A stretch of DNA of 64,000 bases, taken from an uncultured Saprospiraceae bacterium (GTDB lineage Bacteria > Bacteroidota > Bacteroidia > Chitinophagales > Saprospiraceae). Shown here piece by piece: positions 1 through 8,600 of this stretch. The stretch's first letter is position 1. Every line of letters starts with the position of its first letter. A program made the position numbers and the translations under genes. The notes beneath the pieces are model-generated. The model ran no database searches and was not told the origin of the DNA. It saw only the letters and a program-made list of their open reading frames with translations. The stretch is from contig CAKZQC010000028.1 in the NCBI GenBank assembly GCA_937139495.1, positions 39,079 to 103,078 on the forward strand, in the 5' to 3' direction.

Positions 1-112
1 ATTGTGTACCATCGGAGAAGGTACTTCCGAAATACAGAAATTAGTTATTTCTAGAAAAATACTAAAATAAGGCTTTTGTTTTAGACATGCTCTTATTATA
101 ATATAAAAGATA
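1..112. repeat. Right end of a repeat element at window edge
   Basis: No gene is visible here. Positions 79-95 (TTTTAGACATGCTCTTA) are identical to 42349-42365, the right end plus TTA flank of the palindromic element at 42201-42362. This stretch may therefore hold the right end of a related copy whose left part lies outside the window. Two small hairpins are also visible, TCGGA/TCCGA near 13-31 and AGAAAT/ATTTCT near 37-53. Confidence 0.45.
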
Positions 113-113
113 T

Positions 114-154
114 AGCAGCTATTAGGACGTATGTTCTGGTAGCTGCTTTTTTTT
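114..154 (+). terminator. Intrinsic terminator of a gene left of the window
   Basis: An 8-bp stem AGCAGCTA (114-121) / TAGCTGCT (140-147) is followed directly by a run of eight T. This is the classical rho-independent shape on the + strand. No + strand gene precedes it in the window, so it should close a gene or RNA that begins upstream of position 1. Confidence 0.7.
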
Positions 155-182
155 GTGCTACGCAATTCTTACGTTACTATGA

Positions 183-212
183 TTGAGAGCCGAGCCTTTT
201 TGTGTATTTTTG
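183..212 (+). promoter_or_regulatory. Bacteroidota-type promoter
   Basis: TTG at 183-185, a 19-bp spacer and TATTTTTG at 205-212 match the Bacteroidota housekeeping promoter pattern (TTG at -33, TAnnTTTG at -7). It lies about 50 bp before the ATG at 262 and would drive the outer-membrane protein gene. Confidence 0.55.
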
Positions 213-261
213 CAGCATCGTATCTTACTATTATCAAAAAAAACGACAACTATCTAAGTCT

Positions 262-996
262 ATGAAAGCGATATTACTTTTGATTGCTATCCTATTTTGC
301 TGCTCTACGAGCAATATTCTCTTGGCTCAACAAACAGGTTTTGGCGTCAAGGGAGGCTTGACTATTGGTCTCCAAAAAGAACTCTACCCGTTGGTCTCTT
401 ATCATGGAGATATATTTTATGAGTCGCTCACCGAATGGAAAGGCGACACCGAAGGCAAACAATCCCGCATTGGTTTTGTCGGTCAATTAGGCTATCATCG
501 CAAGGGGGTTTCGTACACCAATGGGCGTTCCTTTGGTGGCAACGCCGCCAATTATAGCATAGAAGATGTTTTCCATAATATCTCTGTTGCGGCACTGCTC
601 AAAGGAAGTTACCAGTGGGGGAAATTTGCTCCTTACTGGGCTGGGGGAATACGAGGTGATGTTACCGTTGATTTTGATTTGGTATCTGATGGACAAGTGA
701 ATGTAGCACAACCTCAAGTCAATAGAGTTATGCTTGGCTTTTGGTTGGGTGGTGGTATCGAGTGGGAAGCACCCAAATCGCCTTTTGGTTTCTTTATAGA
801 AATCAATGTGAGTCCAGATTTGACACCACAAGTAGTCAAGCGCGAACGCTTGGTATTCAATCAAAGTACAGGCTTGTATTCTGTTGCGTACATCAATCCA
901 GCCGAAAAAATTCTCAATATTGCATTAGAAGTATCGGCAGGCGTTAAGTTTATCAATCGCCCAGAATGGGAGGACGAAATATTGGAAGCCTTTTAG
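262..996 (+). CDS. Outer-membrane beta-barrel protein, porin family
   Basis: A 244-residue protein with a signal peptide (residues 1-22, hydrophobic core then LLAQ). The mature part opens with GFGVKGGLTIG and continues in alternating amphipathic, Gly/aromatic-rich strands, the look of the Bacteroidota PorT/OMP beta-barrel families in the outer membrane. The open frame extends upstream to 202, but ATG 262 is chosen because it places the signal peptide at the N-terminus and lies downstream of the promoter at 183-212. No substrate can be deduced. It is a single-gene unit facing the helicase gene, with a repeat-hairpin between them. Confidence 0.7.
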   Translation: MKAILLLIAILFCCSTSNILLAQQTGFGVKGGLTIGLQKELYPLVSYHGDIFYESLTEWKGDTEGKQSRIGFVGQLGYHRKGVSYTNGRSFGGNAANYSIEDVFHNISVAALLKGSYQWGKFAPYWAGGIRGDVTVDFDLVSDGQVNVAQPQVNRVMLGFWLGGGIEWEAPKSPFGFFIEINVSPDLTPQVVKRERLVFNQSTGLYSVAYINPAEKILNIALEVSAGVKFINRPEWEDEILEAF

Positions 997-1006
997 TGTG
1001 TAAAAT

Positions 1007-1092
1007 GGTCGAAAGTATTAAGTCCGAAGTCGAAAGCGTTCCAATCAAGCTCTTTTGTATCTTAATTCAACCACTTTCGACTTCAGACTATT
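1007..1092. repeat. GTCGAAAGT heptad-like inverted repeat between convergent genes
   Basis: Degenerate copies of AAGTCSGAAGTCGAAAG run from 1007 to 1038, and the inverse-sense copy (ACTTTCGACTTCAGACT) lies at 1073-1089, so the transcript can fold back. It separates the 3' ends of two convergent genes and overlaps the helicase stop. The same motif vocabulary recurs at 23193-23279 and 62599-62688. A role as bidirectional terminator is inferred. Confidence 0.6.
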
Positions 1093-2464
1093 TCTTATTA
1101 CCTCTATTACTTTTAGACGTTGTTTTCTGCTTTCTAGGAGTTTTGACAAACGTACTTTTGCCTTTACCCGTAAAGCTTTTAGTGCGTTTTATTTTTTTGT
1201 TTTTCTGCTTGACCTTATAGCTTTTCTTTTCGTGAAATGCTCCTTGATAATTGGGGTCAGCTTTTTTCTTTTGAGCATCTAACGCACGCTCAATCAGTTG
1301 ATTTTCCTCAAAAGGTGTTTCAGTCACTTCTACTTCGGACGGAAGTTCCTCCATCGGAATAAACATTCTTATTTTTTCTTCAATTTTCAGCAAGTGATAT
1401 TTGTCTGATTTGGTCACAAACGTAATGGCAGCACCCGTGCGGAACGCTCGTCCTGTACGCCCTATACGGTGGACATAATCTTCGTGTACCGAAGGCACAT
1501 CAAAGTTGATAACATGACTAACCTCCTTGATGTCAATTCCCCTCGCCATTACATCGGTCGAAACCAATATACGCACCGAACCTTCTTTGAAATCATTGAA
1601 CGAGTTGATTCTTGTATTTTGTCCTTTATTGGAGTGAATCAAACGAACGTGCTCTTTGTTGTCGCCCTTGCTCAATCGCTTATAAACGCGATCTGCGGCA
1701 GATTTTGTTTTCGTAAAAATAATAATACGATGAAACACCTCTTCATCTTCTAGCAAGTGAGCCAATAGATTCAGTTTGGTCTGAAAATTAGGCACATCAT
1801 AACGCACCTGCTCTACCGTTTCGACGGGTGTTGCTTCTGGTGTCACTTCTATCTTGACAGGAAAATCCATAAAGTTCCAGCTCAATTCTTCTACTCTAGG
1901 CGAAAAAGTAGCCGAAAACAATAGATTTTGTTTCTTGGTAGGGATAATATCTAGCAGCGTATTGATTTGAGGCATGAAACCCATATCCATCATACGATCC
2001 GCTTCGTCCAATATTAGGACTTCGACTTTGCGCAGCATCACATTCTCAAACTCATAAAGCTCCAGCAATCTTCTAGGGGTAGAAACCAATACATCGACCC
2101 CTTCATTGACGGATTTTGCTTGCGATTTGCGACCTACGCCACCATAAATCCCTTCGGTACGAATATCGGTATATTTCGTCAATTGCTCCACTTGTTCCGT
2201 CACTTGCACCACCAATTCCTTGGTAGGAACGAGTATAACACAGCGTGCAGCAGTACCTTGAGCATACTTTATTTTTTGTAATACGGGCAGCATATAAGCC
2301 GCCGTTTTTCCCGTTCCTGTTTGAGCAATCCCAATCACGTGCTGTCCTGACCGAATGGCAGGAATTGCTTTAATCTGAATGGGCGTTGGTTGATCAAAAC
2401 CCAAATCTTCGATTGCATTCAAAAATTGGCGGGTAATTTTTAGGTCGGCAAAAGTAGTACTCAT
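1088..2464 (-). CDS. DEAD-box ATP-dependent RNA helicase
   Basis: A 458-residue RNA helicase that remodels RNA duplexes with ATP, probably in ribosome assembly or mRNA turnover. Visible motifs are the Q-motif PTPIQ (26-30), Walker A AQTGTGKT (47-54), Ia PTKEL (80-84), STPRR (128-132), DEAD (153-156), SAT (184-186), STDVMARGID (302-311) and HRIGRTGR (332-339). The two RecA-like domains are followed by a Lys/Arg-rich tail (about 400-458), typical of RhlE-like bacterial helicases and likely RNA-binding. It stands alone, convergent with the barrel gene. The exact paralogue (RhlE versus another) cannot be fixed by eye. Confidence 0.93.
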   Translation of the reverse strand: MSTTFADLKITRQFLNAIEDLGFDQPTPIQIKAIPAIRSGQHVIGIAQTGTGKTAAYMLPVLQKIKYAQGTAARCVILVPTKELVVQVTEQVEQLTKYTDIRTEGIYGGVGRKSQAKSVNEGVDVLVSTPRRLLELYEFENVMLRKVEVLILDEADRMMDMGFMPQINTLLDIIPTKKQNLLFSATFSPRVEELSWNFMDFPVKIEVTPEATPVETVEQVRYDVPNFQTKLNLLAHLLEDEEVFHRIIIFTKTKSAADRVYKRLSKGDNKEHVRLIHSNKGQNTRINSFNDFKEGSVRILVSTDVMARGIDIKEVSHVINFDVPSVHEDYVHRIGRTGRAFRTGAAITFVTKSDKYHLLKIEEKIRMFIPMEELPSEVEVTETPFEENQLIERALDAQKKKADPNYQGAFHEKKSYKVKQKNKKIKRTKSFTGKGKSTFVKTPRKQKTTSKSNRGNKK

Positions 2465-2551
2465 AATTTTATCTATTCATTCTGTGAACCACAAAGATAC
2501 ACAATACAACTTGCTATTTCAAGCAATTGGATACACGGAAAATAGACCCTC

Positions 2552-3319
2552 CTAAAAATAAATAATCGTATTGCTCAATGTGTGGCTAATTTTTTCTTGT
2601 TCTCGCTTAGAGATTGGATTATTCTGTAGATACAGAATATTGAGCTTCTGCAAGGCAGCAATAGAACCTGGTAAACGGGTTAGTTTATTTTCCGAAAGGT
2701 CGAGAGTCTCCAAGTTTTCCAAAAAGCCCAATTCTATGGGCAAATCTGTAAAGTGATTGCTCCGCAAGATCAACTTGCGTACATTGTACAAACCTGCTAT
2801 ACTTCGAGGAAGCGAGGTCAAATGATTGTCGATAAGCGACAAAATTTCCAACTGTTCGAGCTCTCCAATGATACTTGGCACTTCGTCCAAGGCATTGCCC
2901 ACCAACGATAATTCTTTGATGTTTTTGAGTTGTCCAATCTCGTCAGGAACCGTTTTGAGTACATTGTAATTCAATACCAAACGCTCCAATTGTTCAAGTT
3001 TGCCAATATTAGCAGGGACACTGCTCAATGTACAATGACTCAACGATAAACTACGCAAATTGGTCAACCAATGAATTTGGTCGGGTAGCTGCGGAATATC
3101 ATGATAACGAAATTCAATCGTTTGCATCAATCCAAGCAGTTGTTTCCATTCTTGCTCAAAGCATCTAAAAAGATATGCAGGTTGTTTACTCAATAAACGG
3201 GCAATACCTACGTGAGGCTGTTCGCCCAAAGCAGCTAATATTTGTAGCCCTATTTCGTGGTTGGCAGTTTCATCGCTTTTCAGCAAATGCTCTATCCTAT
3301 CATAATCAGTTTCAGACAT
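2552..3319 (-). CDS. Leucine-rich repeat protein
   Basis: A 255-residue protein with no signal peptide. A helical N-terminal part (1-75) is followed by about seven 23-residue leucine-rich repeats of the LxxLxLxxNxLxxLPxxIGxL class (about 85-240), the ROCO/plant-type LRR spacing. It is presumably a cytoplasmic protein-binding scaffold and the partner is unknown. The start is set at ATG 3319 (MSETDYD); the upstream extension to 3427 encodes a Cys/Pro-rich stretch unlike the family. It is transcribed divergently from another LRR gene at 3523. Confidence 0.85.
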   Translation of the reverse strand: MSETDYDRIEHLLKSDETANHEIGLQILAALGEQPHVGIARLLSKQPAYLFRCFEQEWKQLLGLMQTIEFRYHDIPQLPDQIHWLTNLRSLSLSHCTLSSVPANIGKLEQLERLVLNYNVLKTVPDEIGQLKNIKELSLVGNALDEVPSIIGELEQLEILSLIDNHLTSLPRSIAGLYNVRKLILRSNHFTDLPIELGFLENLETLDLSENKLTRLPGSIAALQKLNILYLQNNPISKREQEKISHTLSNTIIYF

Positions 3320-3522
3320 TGCTCGGGGCTTTTTTAGGTGTATTATAGAGTGTCGCTTGCATCTCAATTGGTGGCTACAGCCAACAGATGGGGGCAGTTC
3401 TACTACTAAAATAGTATTTTTTAGCAAAAAAATTGCTTATTTAGCTTGCTAAGTACAGATTAACAAAAGGCATTTGTTCGCCTCTAATTTTTGCTCTACC
3501 CTACGGAGGTAGCCTAACTACT

Positions 3523-5163
3523 ATGAATAAGAACGCATTAGACGATTATGATCGGTTGGTACAGTCTATTTTTGATTACGACCACCACCCTGCTGCACAG
3601 CAAGAAAAATTTTCTTTTTTGGTGCAATCTTATCGCTATTTGACGGAGCTACCACACGAAATTTCGTTCCTCCATCGGCTGCATTCGCTTCATATTCACA
3701 ATTGCACTCGCCTACAATACTTGCCTACTGAATTGGGCGACTTGCCGCAGCTGCACACCTTACAGATTACCACCATCAAGCAATTGCCCAAAGGATTGGG
3801 GCAACTTGCCAACATAGATACGCTCCTGCTTTCGGATAGTTTGCTACTCAAATCAACCAATTGGAATCGGCTGCTGCCGCTGACCAATCTACGCACATTG
3901 AAGCTGTCCAACTGCTTGAGCAATTGGCAACCCTTGCCTACTCAAATTTTCAAATTGACGAATTTGGAAGCACTCCACTTGCCCAACAACCAACTTATCA
4001 CCTTACCCGAAGAAATACAGCAATTACAAGCCCTAAAAACATTGGATTTGTCCTACAATCCATTATCTAATTTTCCTGCTTTTGTATTGCAATTACCTGC
4101 CTTACAGACCTTGGTATTACCTGCAAGTGCCCTTGCTAATTTTCCTAGCAGTAGCCTAGGATTACAACACATCGCTAACTTGACAATTACAGACTCTAAG
4201 CAAGTCGATAAAACAGCCGTTCGCTTGTTTTTGCAATTGTTGCGACACAGCAAAAAACATGCGTATAGCAATGCTTTGCAACAGCTCATTTTGGACGCTA
4301 TTCGAGATAGGAAACAGTTAAGAAGCTACACCAAAAAGAAGCTATTTTTATTATTAGATAGTCATCTTTCTGTATTGCAATCTGAAGCATTGGAGCTGCT
4401 AAAAAATAAACTTTTGCCGACTCGTTCTGCTTGTTTATTTATTGCCAAAGGCAGCAAAATAATCGTGCAAGGAAACCTAAAAGGCAGCCTCTCGGCACTG
4501 CAATTGCGAATCGAAGAACAAGGCTGGCAACTCGGCAAAAAAGTAACGGCTGCTACTCAATATATATTGATAGGCAGAAAGCCTAATCGAGCCAAATGGC
4601 AAAAAATAGCTCCAAAAGCGACACTGCTAACTGAAAAAATGCTGTTGGCTCATTTGCAACAACTTCATACGCCTTACTTATTGGCTTCTGCCAATAAAAA
4701 CACAACCGAACAGCTTCAAAACATCACACAGTTACTCTTGTCGGCAGATAATAACAATGTGCTGTTAGCGATTGATTTGCTGCAAGCAGGCGGCATTCCT
4801 ATTAGCTTACAAGAAGCTATTTTTTGGGCGTATCGCCGACAATCTAGTGCTACCATTCGACGAAAGTTAAAGCAGCTGGCAAGCGTTCATTTTTCGGTAA
4901 ATTTTGTTCAGCTATTGCAAAGCAAAAAAAGGCTACAAGCTAGTTTGTCAGAAAAACAATTGGCAAAAAATTTAGCTTTTTTTGTTCGTGCTGCTGATTT
5001 AGATGCCGTCAAAATGGCTGCGTTCTGTTATCAAATCTTCCAAAAAGGTTATTGGTTTATATACCAATACCTTAACCAAGCACAACAAGAACAATTAACA
5101 CAACTGGTAAGTTTAACGATGGACGAGGTGCAACATAAGTTAATAGAGCTAAACGAATCTTAA
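3523..5163 (+). CDS. Leucine-rich repeat protein with a BRCT-like domain
   Basis: A 546-residue cytoplasmic protein. Residues about 40-225 hold six to eight degenerate LRRs (LPxEIxxLxxLxxLxL). About 235-300 is helical. About 304-375 reads like a BRCT domain: beta-strand IIVQG, the L-x-G-x-L turn, helix RIEEQGWQL, the strand TQYILIGRKP that aligns with the TxYLVxGxxP of DNA-ligase BRCTs, then LLTEKMLLAHL. The remainder (385-546) is alpha-helical. LRR-BRCT is an uncommon pairing. The BRCT call comes from pattern matching by eye. It is divergent from the LRR gene at 2552-3319. Confidence 0.8.
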   Translation: MNKNALDDYDRLVQSIFDYDHHPAAQQEKFSFLVQSYRYLTELPHEISFLHRLHSLHIHNCTRLQYLPTELGDLPQLHTLQITTIKQLPKGLGQLANIDTLLLSDSLLLKSTNWNRLLPLTNLRTLKLSNCLSNWQPLPTQIFKLTNLEALHLPNNQLITLPEEIQQLQALKTLDLSYNPLSNFPAFVLQLPALQTLVLPASALANFPSSSLGLQHIANLTITDSKQVDKTAVRLFLQLLRHSKKHAYSNALQQLILDAIRDRKQLRSYTKKKLFLLLDSHLSVLQSEALELLKNKLLPTRSACLFIAKGSKIIVQGNLKGSLSALQLRIEEQGWQLGKKVTAATQYILIGRKPNRAKWQKIAPKATLLTEKMLLAHLQQLHTPYLLASANKNTTEQLQNITQLLLSADNNNVLLAIDLLQAGGIPISLQEAIFWAYRRQSSATIRRKLKQLASVHFSVNFVQLLQSKKRLQASLSEKQLAKNLAFFVRAADLDAVKMAAFCYQIFQKGYWFIYQYLNQAQQEQLTQLVSLTMDEVQHKLIELNES

Positions 5164-5240
5164 AAAGTACTATTTTTTTTCGTATCTTAGTTTGCAGACA
5201 ACTGCTATGAAGGCACTGTCTATGATAACTTCCCACAACT

Positions 5241-6221
5241 ATGAAAAAAATTTACTTAATATGGTTATGCTGCTGCCTTAGTAGTAGTTGGATATTGGCA
5301 CAGACCACGATTCAGCTTCACATCGAGCATCAGTTTGACAAAACCTCCTTTGTAGCCGCTCAAACGTACCTAACGGATAATGGACAGGCTGTACAAATCA
5401 ATAGCGTTCAATATTACTTATCCAATCTGGAATTGCTCCACGATGGTGGTCAGTTGCTTGACTTTTCGAGTCAATACTTGCTCGTAGATAGCAAACAGAC
5501 AGACTACGAGTTGGGCAATACCATGGTTTCCATTGCAGCACTCGAAAATATTACTTTTGACTTGGGAGTTGATACCAATACCAACCAAACCCGCCCCAGT
5601 GATTATGCAGCGACACACGCTCTAGCGAATACTAATATGTACGCAGCAGACGACAATAGTTATGTTCTTATTGCGATTAGAGGGCTAGTAGATAGCGATG
5701 GCGATGAGGTGCCTGATTTACCTTTTGAAATCGCTGTAACAGGAAATCAACTACAAGAAAAAGTATCGCTAGAGACCGAGCTGACCACTACCACCGATAT
5801 ACTGCACATCAACTTAACTGCCAATATATCCAAATGGTTAACAGGAGTTGACTTGGTCAATCTGACGACACAACAAAATCAAGCTGCTGATTGGCTGACG
5901 CTGATGGAAAACACCACGACTTATGGTGTATTTTCGAGTACGGCGACTACTTCGGTAACCACATTGGTATCGCCCAAAAATCATATTCATGTTGATGCAC
6001 GACTACAATATGCCGCCACTATTTACTACAAATTTTATACAGGCGAGCAGCTCGATATGACGATTACGAACATAACGGGTACTTATATGGTGCATAAAAG
6101 CCAGTTGAGCCCTGAAGGCAATTTTTATTTAGAAGATAATTTGGCGGCTGGTATTTATATTGTGATATTTACCTCCCCAAAAGGGATTCGACAATCCAAG
6201 CGATTTATTATTAGTCAATAA
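5241..6221 (+). CDS. MbnP-like secreted protein with T9SS-like C-terminal tail
   Basis: A 326-residue protein with a signal peptide (1-20, ending WILAQ). The central region (21-250) has features of the MbnP family: the VQYYLSNLELL segment, a bound-metal-like aspartate cluster (DSDGDEVPDLPF), FDLGVDTNTNQTRPSDY and a region ending near HIHVD. Residues about 258-326 form a beta-rich tail ending GIYIVIFTSPKGIRQSKRFI, resembling a type IX secretion sorting domain. MbnP proteins are periplasmic or secreted copper-associated proteins, usually paired with MbnH; no MbnH di-haem gene is seen nearby. Confidence 0.75.
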   Translation: MKKIYLIWLCCCLSSSWILAQTTIQLHIEHQFDKTSFVAAQTYLTDNGQAVQINSVQYYLSNLELLHDGGQLLDFSSQYLLVDSKQTDYELGNTMVSIAALENITFDLGVDTNTNQTRPSDYAATHALANTNMYAADDNSYVLIAIRGLVDSDGDEVPDLPFEIAVTGNQLQEKVSLETELTTTTDILHINLTANISKWLTGVDLVNLTTQQNQAADWLTLMENTTTYGVFSSTATTSVTTLVSPKNHIHVDARLQYAATIYYKFYTGEQLDMTITNITGTYMVHKSQLSPEGNFYLEDNLAAGIYIVIFTSPKGIRQSKRFIISQ

Positions 6222-6234
6222 ATTAGAGGTTAAT

Positions 6235-6266
6235 TAACCGTGCATAAATAAGTTAATGTACGGTTA
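6235..6266. terminator. Weak hairpin downstream of the MbnP-like gene
   Basis: TAACCGTGCAT (6235-6245) pairs with ATGTACGGTTA (6256-6266), 11 bp with one wobble and a 10-nt loop. There is no U-run, so it may be a weak terminator or a leader structure for the following operon. Confidence 0.35.
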
Positions 6267-6321
6267 GTTATTACGAATAGATTCGACTAGTTATTCTCAT
6301 ACACAACAAATCTACTAAGCT

Positions 6322-6864
6322 ATGTTAAATTGGCTATCCAATTTATTTGGAAAGAAAAAAGAAGAAAAAGAAGCTCCTAACGTCAATCTGACGGTACATG
6401 ATATTAAGCCTCGTTACATCTTGGATTATGACATGGACAGCTGGGAAGTCATCGCTTCTTATACTTATAGTTATGCAGGTTATTCTGCCAAGGAATACAA
6501 AATACGTTCGGGTTCTCAGACCAAATTTCTGAATGTTTCCGATGCCAATAGTTTGCTACTGAGTGTGAGCGAAGAAGTCAATATCAATAATGTTGATGCT
6601 CGATTGCGCAACAGCGTAGCACAAGACCAACCCCTCACCAAAGTGACTTGGCAAGGCGTAGAATATATGCTCAAAGAGCAGTCGCAAGGCAAATTTACAG
6701 AAGATGTAGTACAGGACTGGGCTCAATTCAAGGGCTGGGAATATGTCACTGCCGATAATAGCCACTTTATTTATGTCTCCAAATGGGAAGACAATTCTAT
6801 TGAGTCTTATGCGGGCGAATACGTCAAAGAGTTTGCTATTTCTAACATCATACAAGGCAAATGA
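6322..6864 (+). CDS. DUF4178 domain protein
   Basis: A 180-residue soluble protein. After a short N-terminal segment with a Lys/Glu patch (KKKEEKE), residues about 25-175 match the DUF4178 pattern: a beta-rich fold with DIKPRYILDYDMDSWEVI, YSAKEYKIRSG and a terminal WED...EYVKEFAISNII. The biochemical role of DUF4178 is unknown. The family is commonly encoded beside DUF350 and spermidine-synthase-like genes, and it heads such an operon here. Its stop (TGA 6862-6864) overlaps an ATG at 6861 that opens only a 7-codon frame. Confidence 0.8.
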   Translation: MLNWLSNLFGKKKEEKEAPNVNLTVHDIKPRYILDYDMDSWEVIASYTYSYAGYSAKEYKIRSGSQTKFLNVSDANSLLLSVSEEVNINNVDARLRNSVAQDQPLTKVTWQGVEYMLKEQSQGKFTEDVVQDWAQFKGWEYVTADNSHFIYVSKWEDNSIESYAGEYVKEFAISNIIQGK

Positions 6865-6912
6865 AGTGCACGACGCAGTGGTAAACTAGGTTGTGGGTGG
6901 ATTCTCTTATTA

Positions 6913-7647
6913 TTGTTTCTGAGTATTTTTGGTCTTTCCAAATTTTCCAGTTATCTATACGAGCAGAAAACTACCCAAGATCCTATTGCAGCTATTCTAC
7001 AACAAGAAAAAACTGCTCCATTGCTAACGGTTATTTTATTTGACATGCAAAAAAGTGGCTTTCTTTTCTCGAAGAAATATCGCCACCAGTACCGTATTGT
7101 ATCTATGCTTGGTGACTCTGTTGTCTCCAAACAAAGTCAATGGTATGATGTAACATCTACTTATTTTGCTCAATACGAAAGTGATTTGGGGCTAGAGTTG
7201 GCAGCTATTGATAGTGCTGGCAAGACCTACCGTGTAGCCACGCCTCCAGGATATACCAACTATATTGGCAATACAAAATTCGGTGTTTGGAGCAATACGA
7301 CTACTCTGTTGCCCCTACCTAGCCAAGAAATCATACCTGCTACAGACAGCACGCCTGCTCAATCCGTCCGTAAAACAAAGTACTTTTACAATCAATCTAA
7401 CGATGGTAATGATTTTTGGGTATTCTACCCTAACTATGAGTATGTCAAGCCAATACTGCAAATCCCTACGGGCAAAATTGCACAAAAAAACTACACTACC
7501 GCACGTCGATACCATACTAGCGGCATTGTTTATTATGGTGTCCTCAACAGTATAGGTGGCAGACGATATGGCACTAACAGTACGCAGTACAACAACTACC
7601 GAACAGGCAAAAGCTGGTCAAGAGGTGGCGGTGGCTCTGGGAAGTAA
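6913..7647 (+). CDS. Membrane-anchored protein with Gly/Arg/Ser tail (start uncertain)
   Basis: I do not recognise the family. An N-terminal hydrophobic stretch (one membrane anchor) precedes a mixed alpha/beta domain; the C-terminus is a basic Gly/Ser-rich tail (RGGGGSGK), as seen in small proteins of DUF350 operons. No in-frame ATG exists. The frame is open back to 6865 and reads RRSGKLGCGW immediately before the hydrophobic segment, so translation must start at TTG 6913, at ATT 6901, or after a frameshift from ATG 6861. The start coordinate given is the TTG. It sits inside the DUF4178-DUF350 operon, which supports expression. Confidence 0.65.
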   Translation: MFLSIFGLSKFSSYLYEQKTTQDPIAAILQQEKTAPLLTVILFDMQKSGFLFSKKYRHQYRIVSMLGDSVVSKQSQWYDVTSTYFAQYESDLGLELAAIDSAGKTYRVATPPGYTNYIGNTKFGVWSNTTTLLPLPSQEIIPATDSTPAQSVRKTKYFYNQSNDGNDFWVFYPNYEYVKPILQIPTGKIAQKNYTTARRYHTSGIVYYGVLNSIGGRRYGTNSTQYNNYRTGKSWSRGGGGSGK

Positions 7648-7696
7648 ACCAAAAGAAAAATATTACTTTAGATAAATTACGAGATACAATTATCCA

Positions 7697-8557
7697 ATGG
7701 AAAAATATTTAGATTACACGTATTGGGGCGAGCCAATTATATATATGTTGGTTTGCTTTGTCCTATTTTTGGTGGGCAAATTTCTGTACCAAATTCTGCA
7801 TCGAGACATCGACGTAGATTTTGAGCTGGTCGAAAAAGATAACCTAGCCTTTGCGGTCTCTCATGTCGGTTATTTTGTAGGATTGTTATTGGCAATCTGT
7901 GGTGCTATGGCGGGTGCCAAAAACCCTCATTTACTTGATGACTTGATGATTACATTTGCTTTTGGACTAGGTGCTATTGCCTTGCTCAACTTTTCTATTA
8001 TTGTGCATGACAAATTAGTTTTTGGGGCATTGGAACTCAAAAAAAGCATTGTTGACAAAGAAAATGAAGCCGTAGGAATCGTAGAAGCTGCCAATTCTAT
8101 TGCCAATGGATTGATTATATATGGCGTACTACGAGTAGAATCGGAGCATATTTTCACCGCTCTTATCTTTTGGCTCGTTGCACAAGTATTGTTGATTTTG
8201 TTGGCAATGCTCTACAATAGAGTAACGCCTTATCCTGTTTTTACTAAAATTTATACGGGCAATTCAGCCGTAGCTGTGGCGTTAGCAGGTTTTTTGGTTG
8301 GTATGGCGAATATCATTCGTTACGCTATCGAAACCGAACACAACAACTGGGGAGATTCTGCCGTAGCGATTGGTATTCAGCTCGGCGTAGCCTTAGTTAC
8401 CTTCCCTATTTTTAGGTTACTAACCGACAAACTATTATTGCCTAAGCGCAGTATTACCGATGAGTTAATCAATCAAGCTAAGCCTAACTTTGGTATTGGT
8501 CTAATCGAAGCATTTGCCTACATTAGTGCCTCTATTTTGATTATTATTTCGCTCTAA
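7697..8557 (+). CDS. DUF350 (YjfL-like) integral membrane protein
   Basis: A 286-residue inner-membrane protein with about eight transmembrane segments in two tandem DUF350 units. The first contains NLAFAVSHVGYFVGLLLAICGAM with a following KEN(E)A turn (DKENEAVGIVEAANSIANG); the second contains GNSAVAVALAGFLVGMANIIRYAIE. DUF350/YjfL proteins are of unknown function and are repeatedly found with spermidine-synthase-like or glutathionylspermidine-synthase-like enzymes and PspA-type envelope stress genes. Here it precedes an aminopropyltransferase by 43 bp. Confidence 0.85.
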   Translation: MEKYLDYTYWGEPIIYMLVCFVLFLVGKFLYQILHRDIDVDFELVEKDNLAFAVSHVGYFVGLLLAICGAMAGAKNPHLLDDLMITFAFGLGAIALLNFSIIVHDKLVFGALELKKSIVDKENEAVGIVEAANSIANGLIIYGVLRVESEHIFTALIFWLVAQVLLILLAMLYNRVTPYPVFTKIYTGNSAVAVALAGFLVGMANIIRYAIETEHNNWGDSAVAIGIQLGVALVTFPIFRLLTDKLLLPKRSITDELINQAKPNFGIGLIEAFAYISASILIIISL

Positions 8558-8600
8558 GCGACATACAATACAACCTACTATATCGCTACTGCTATCAACA

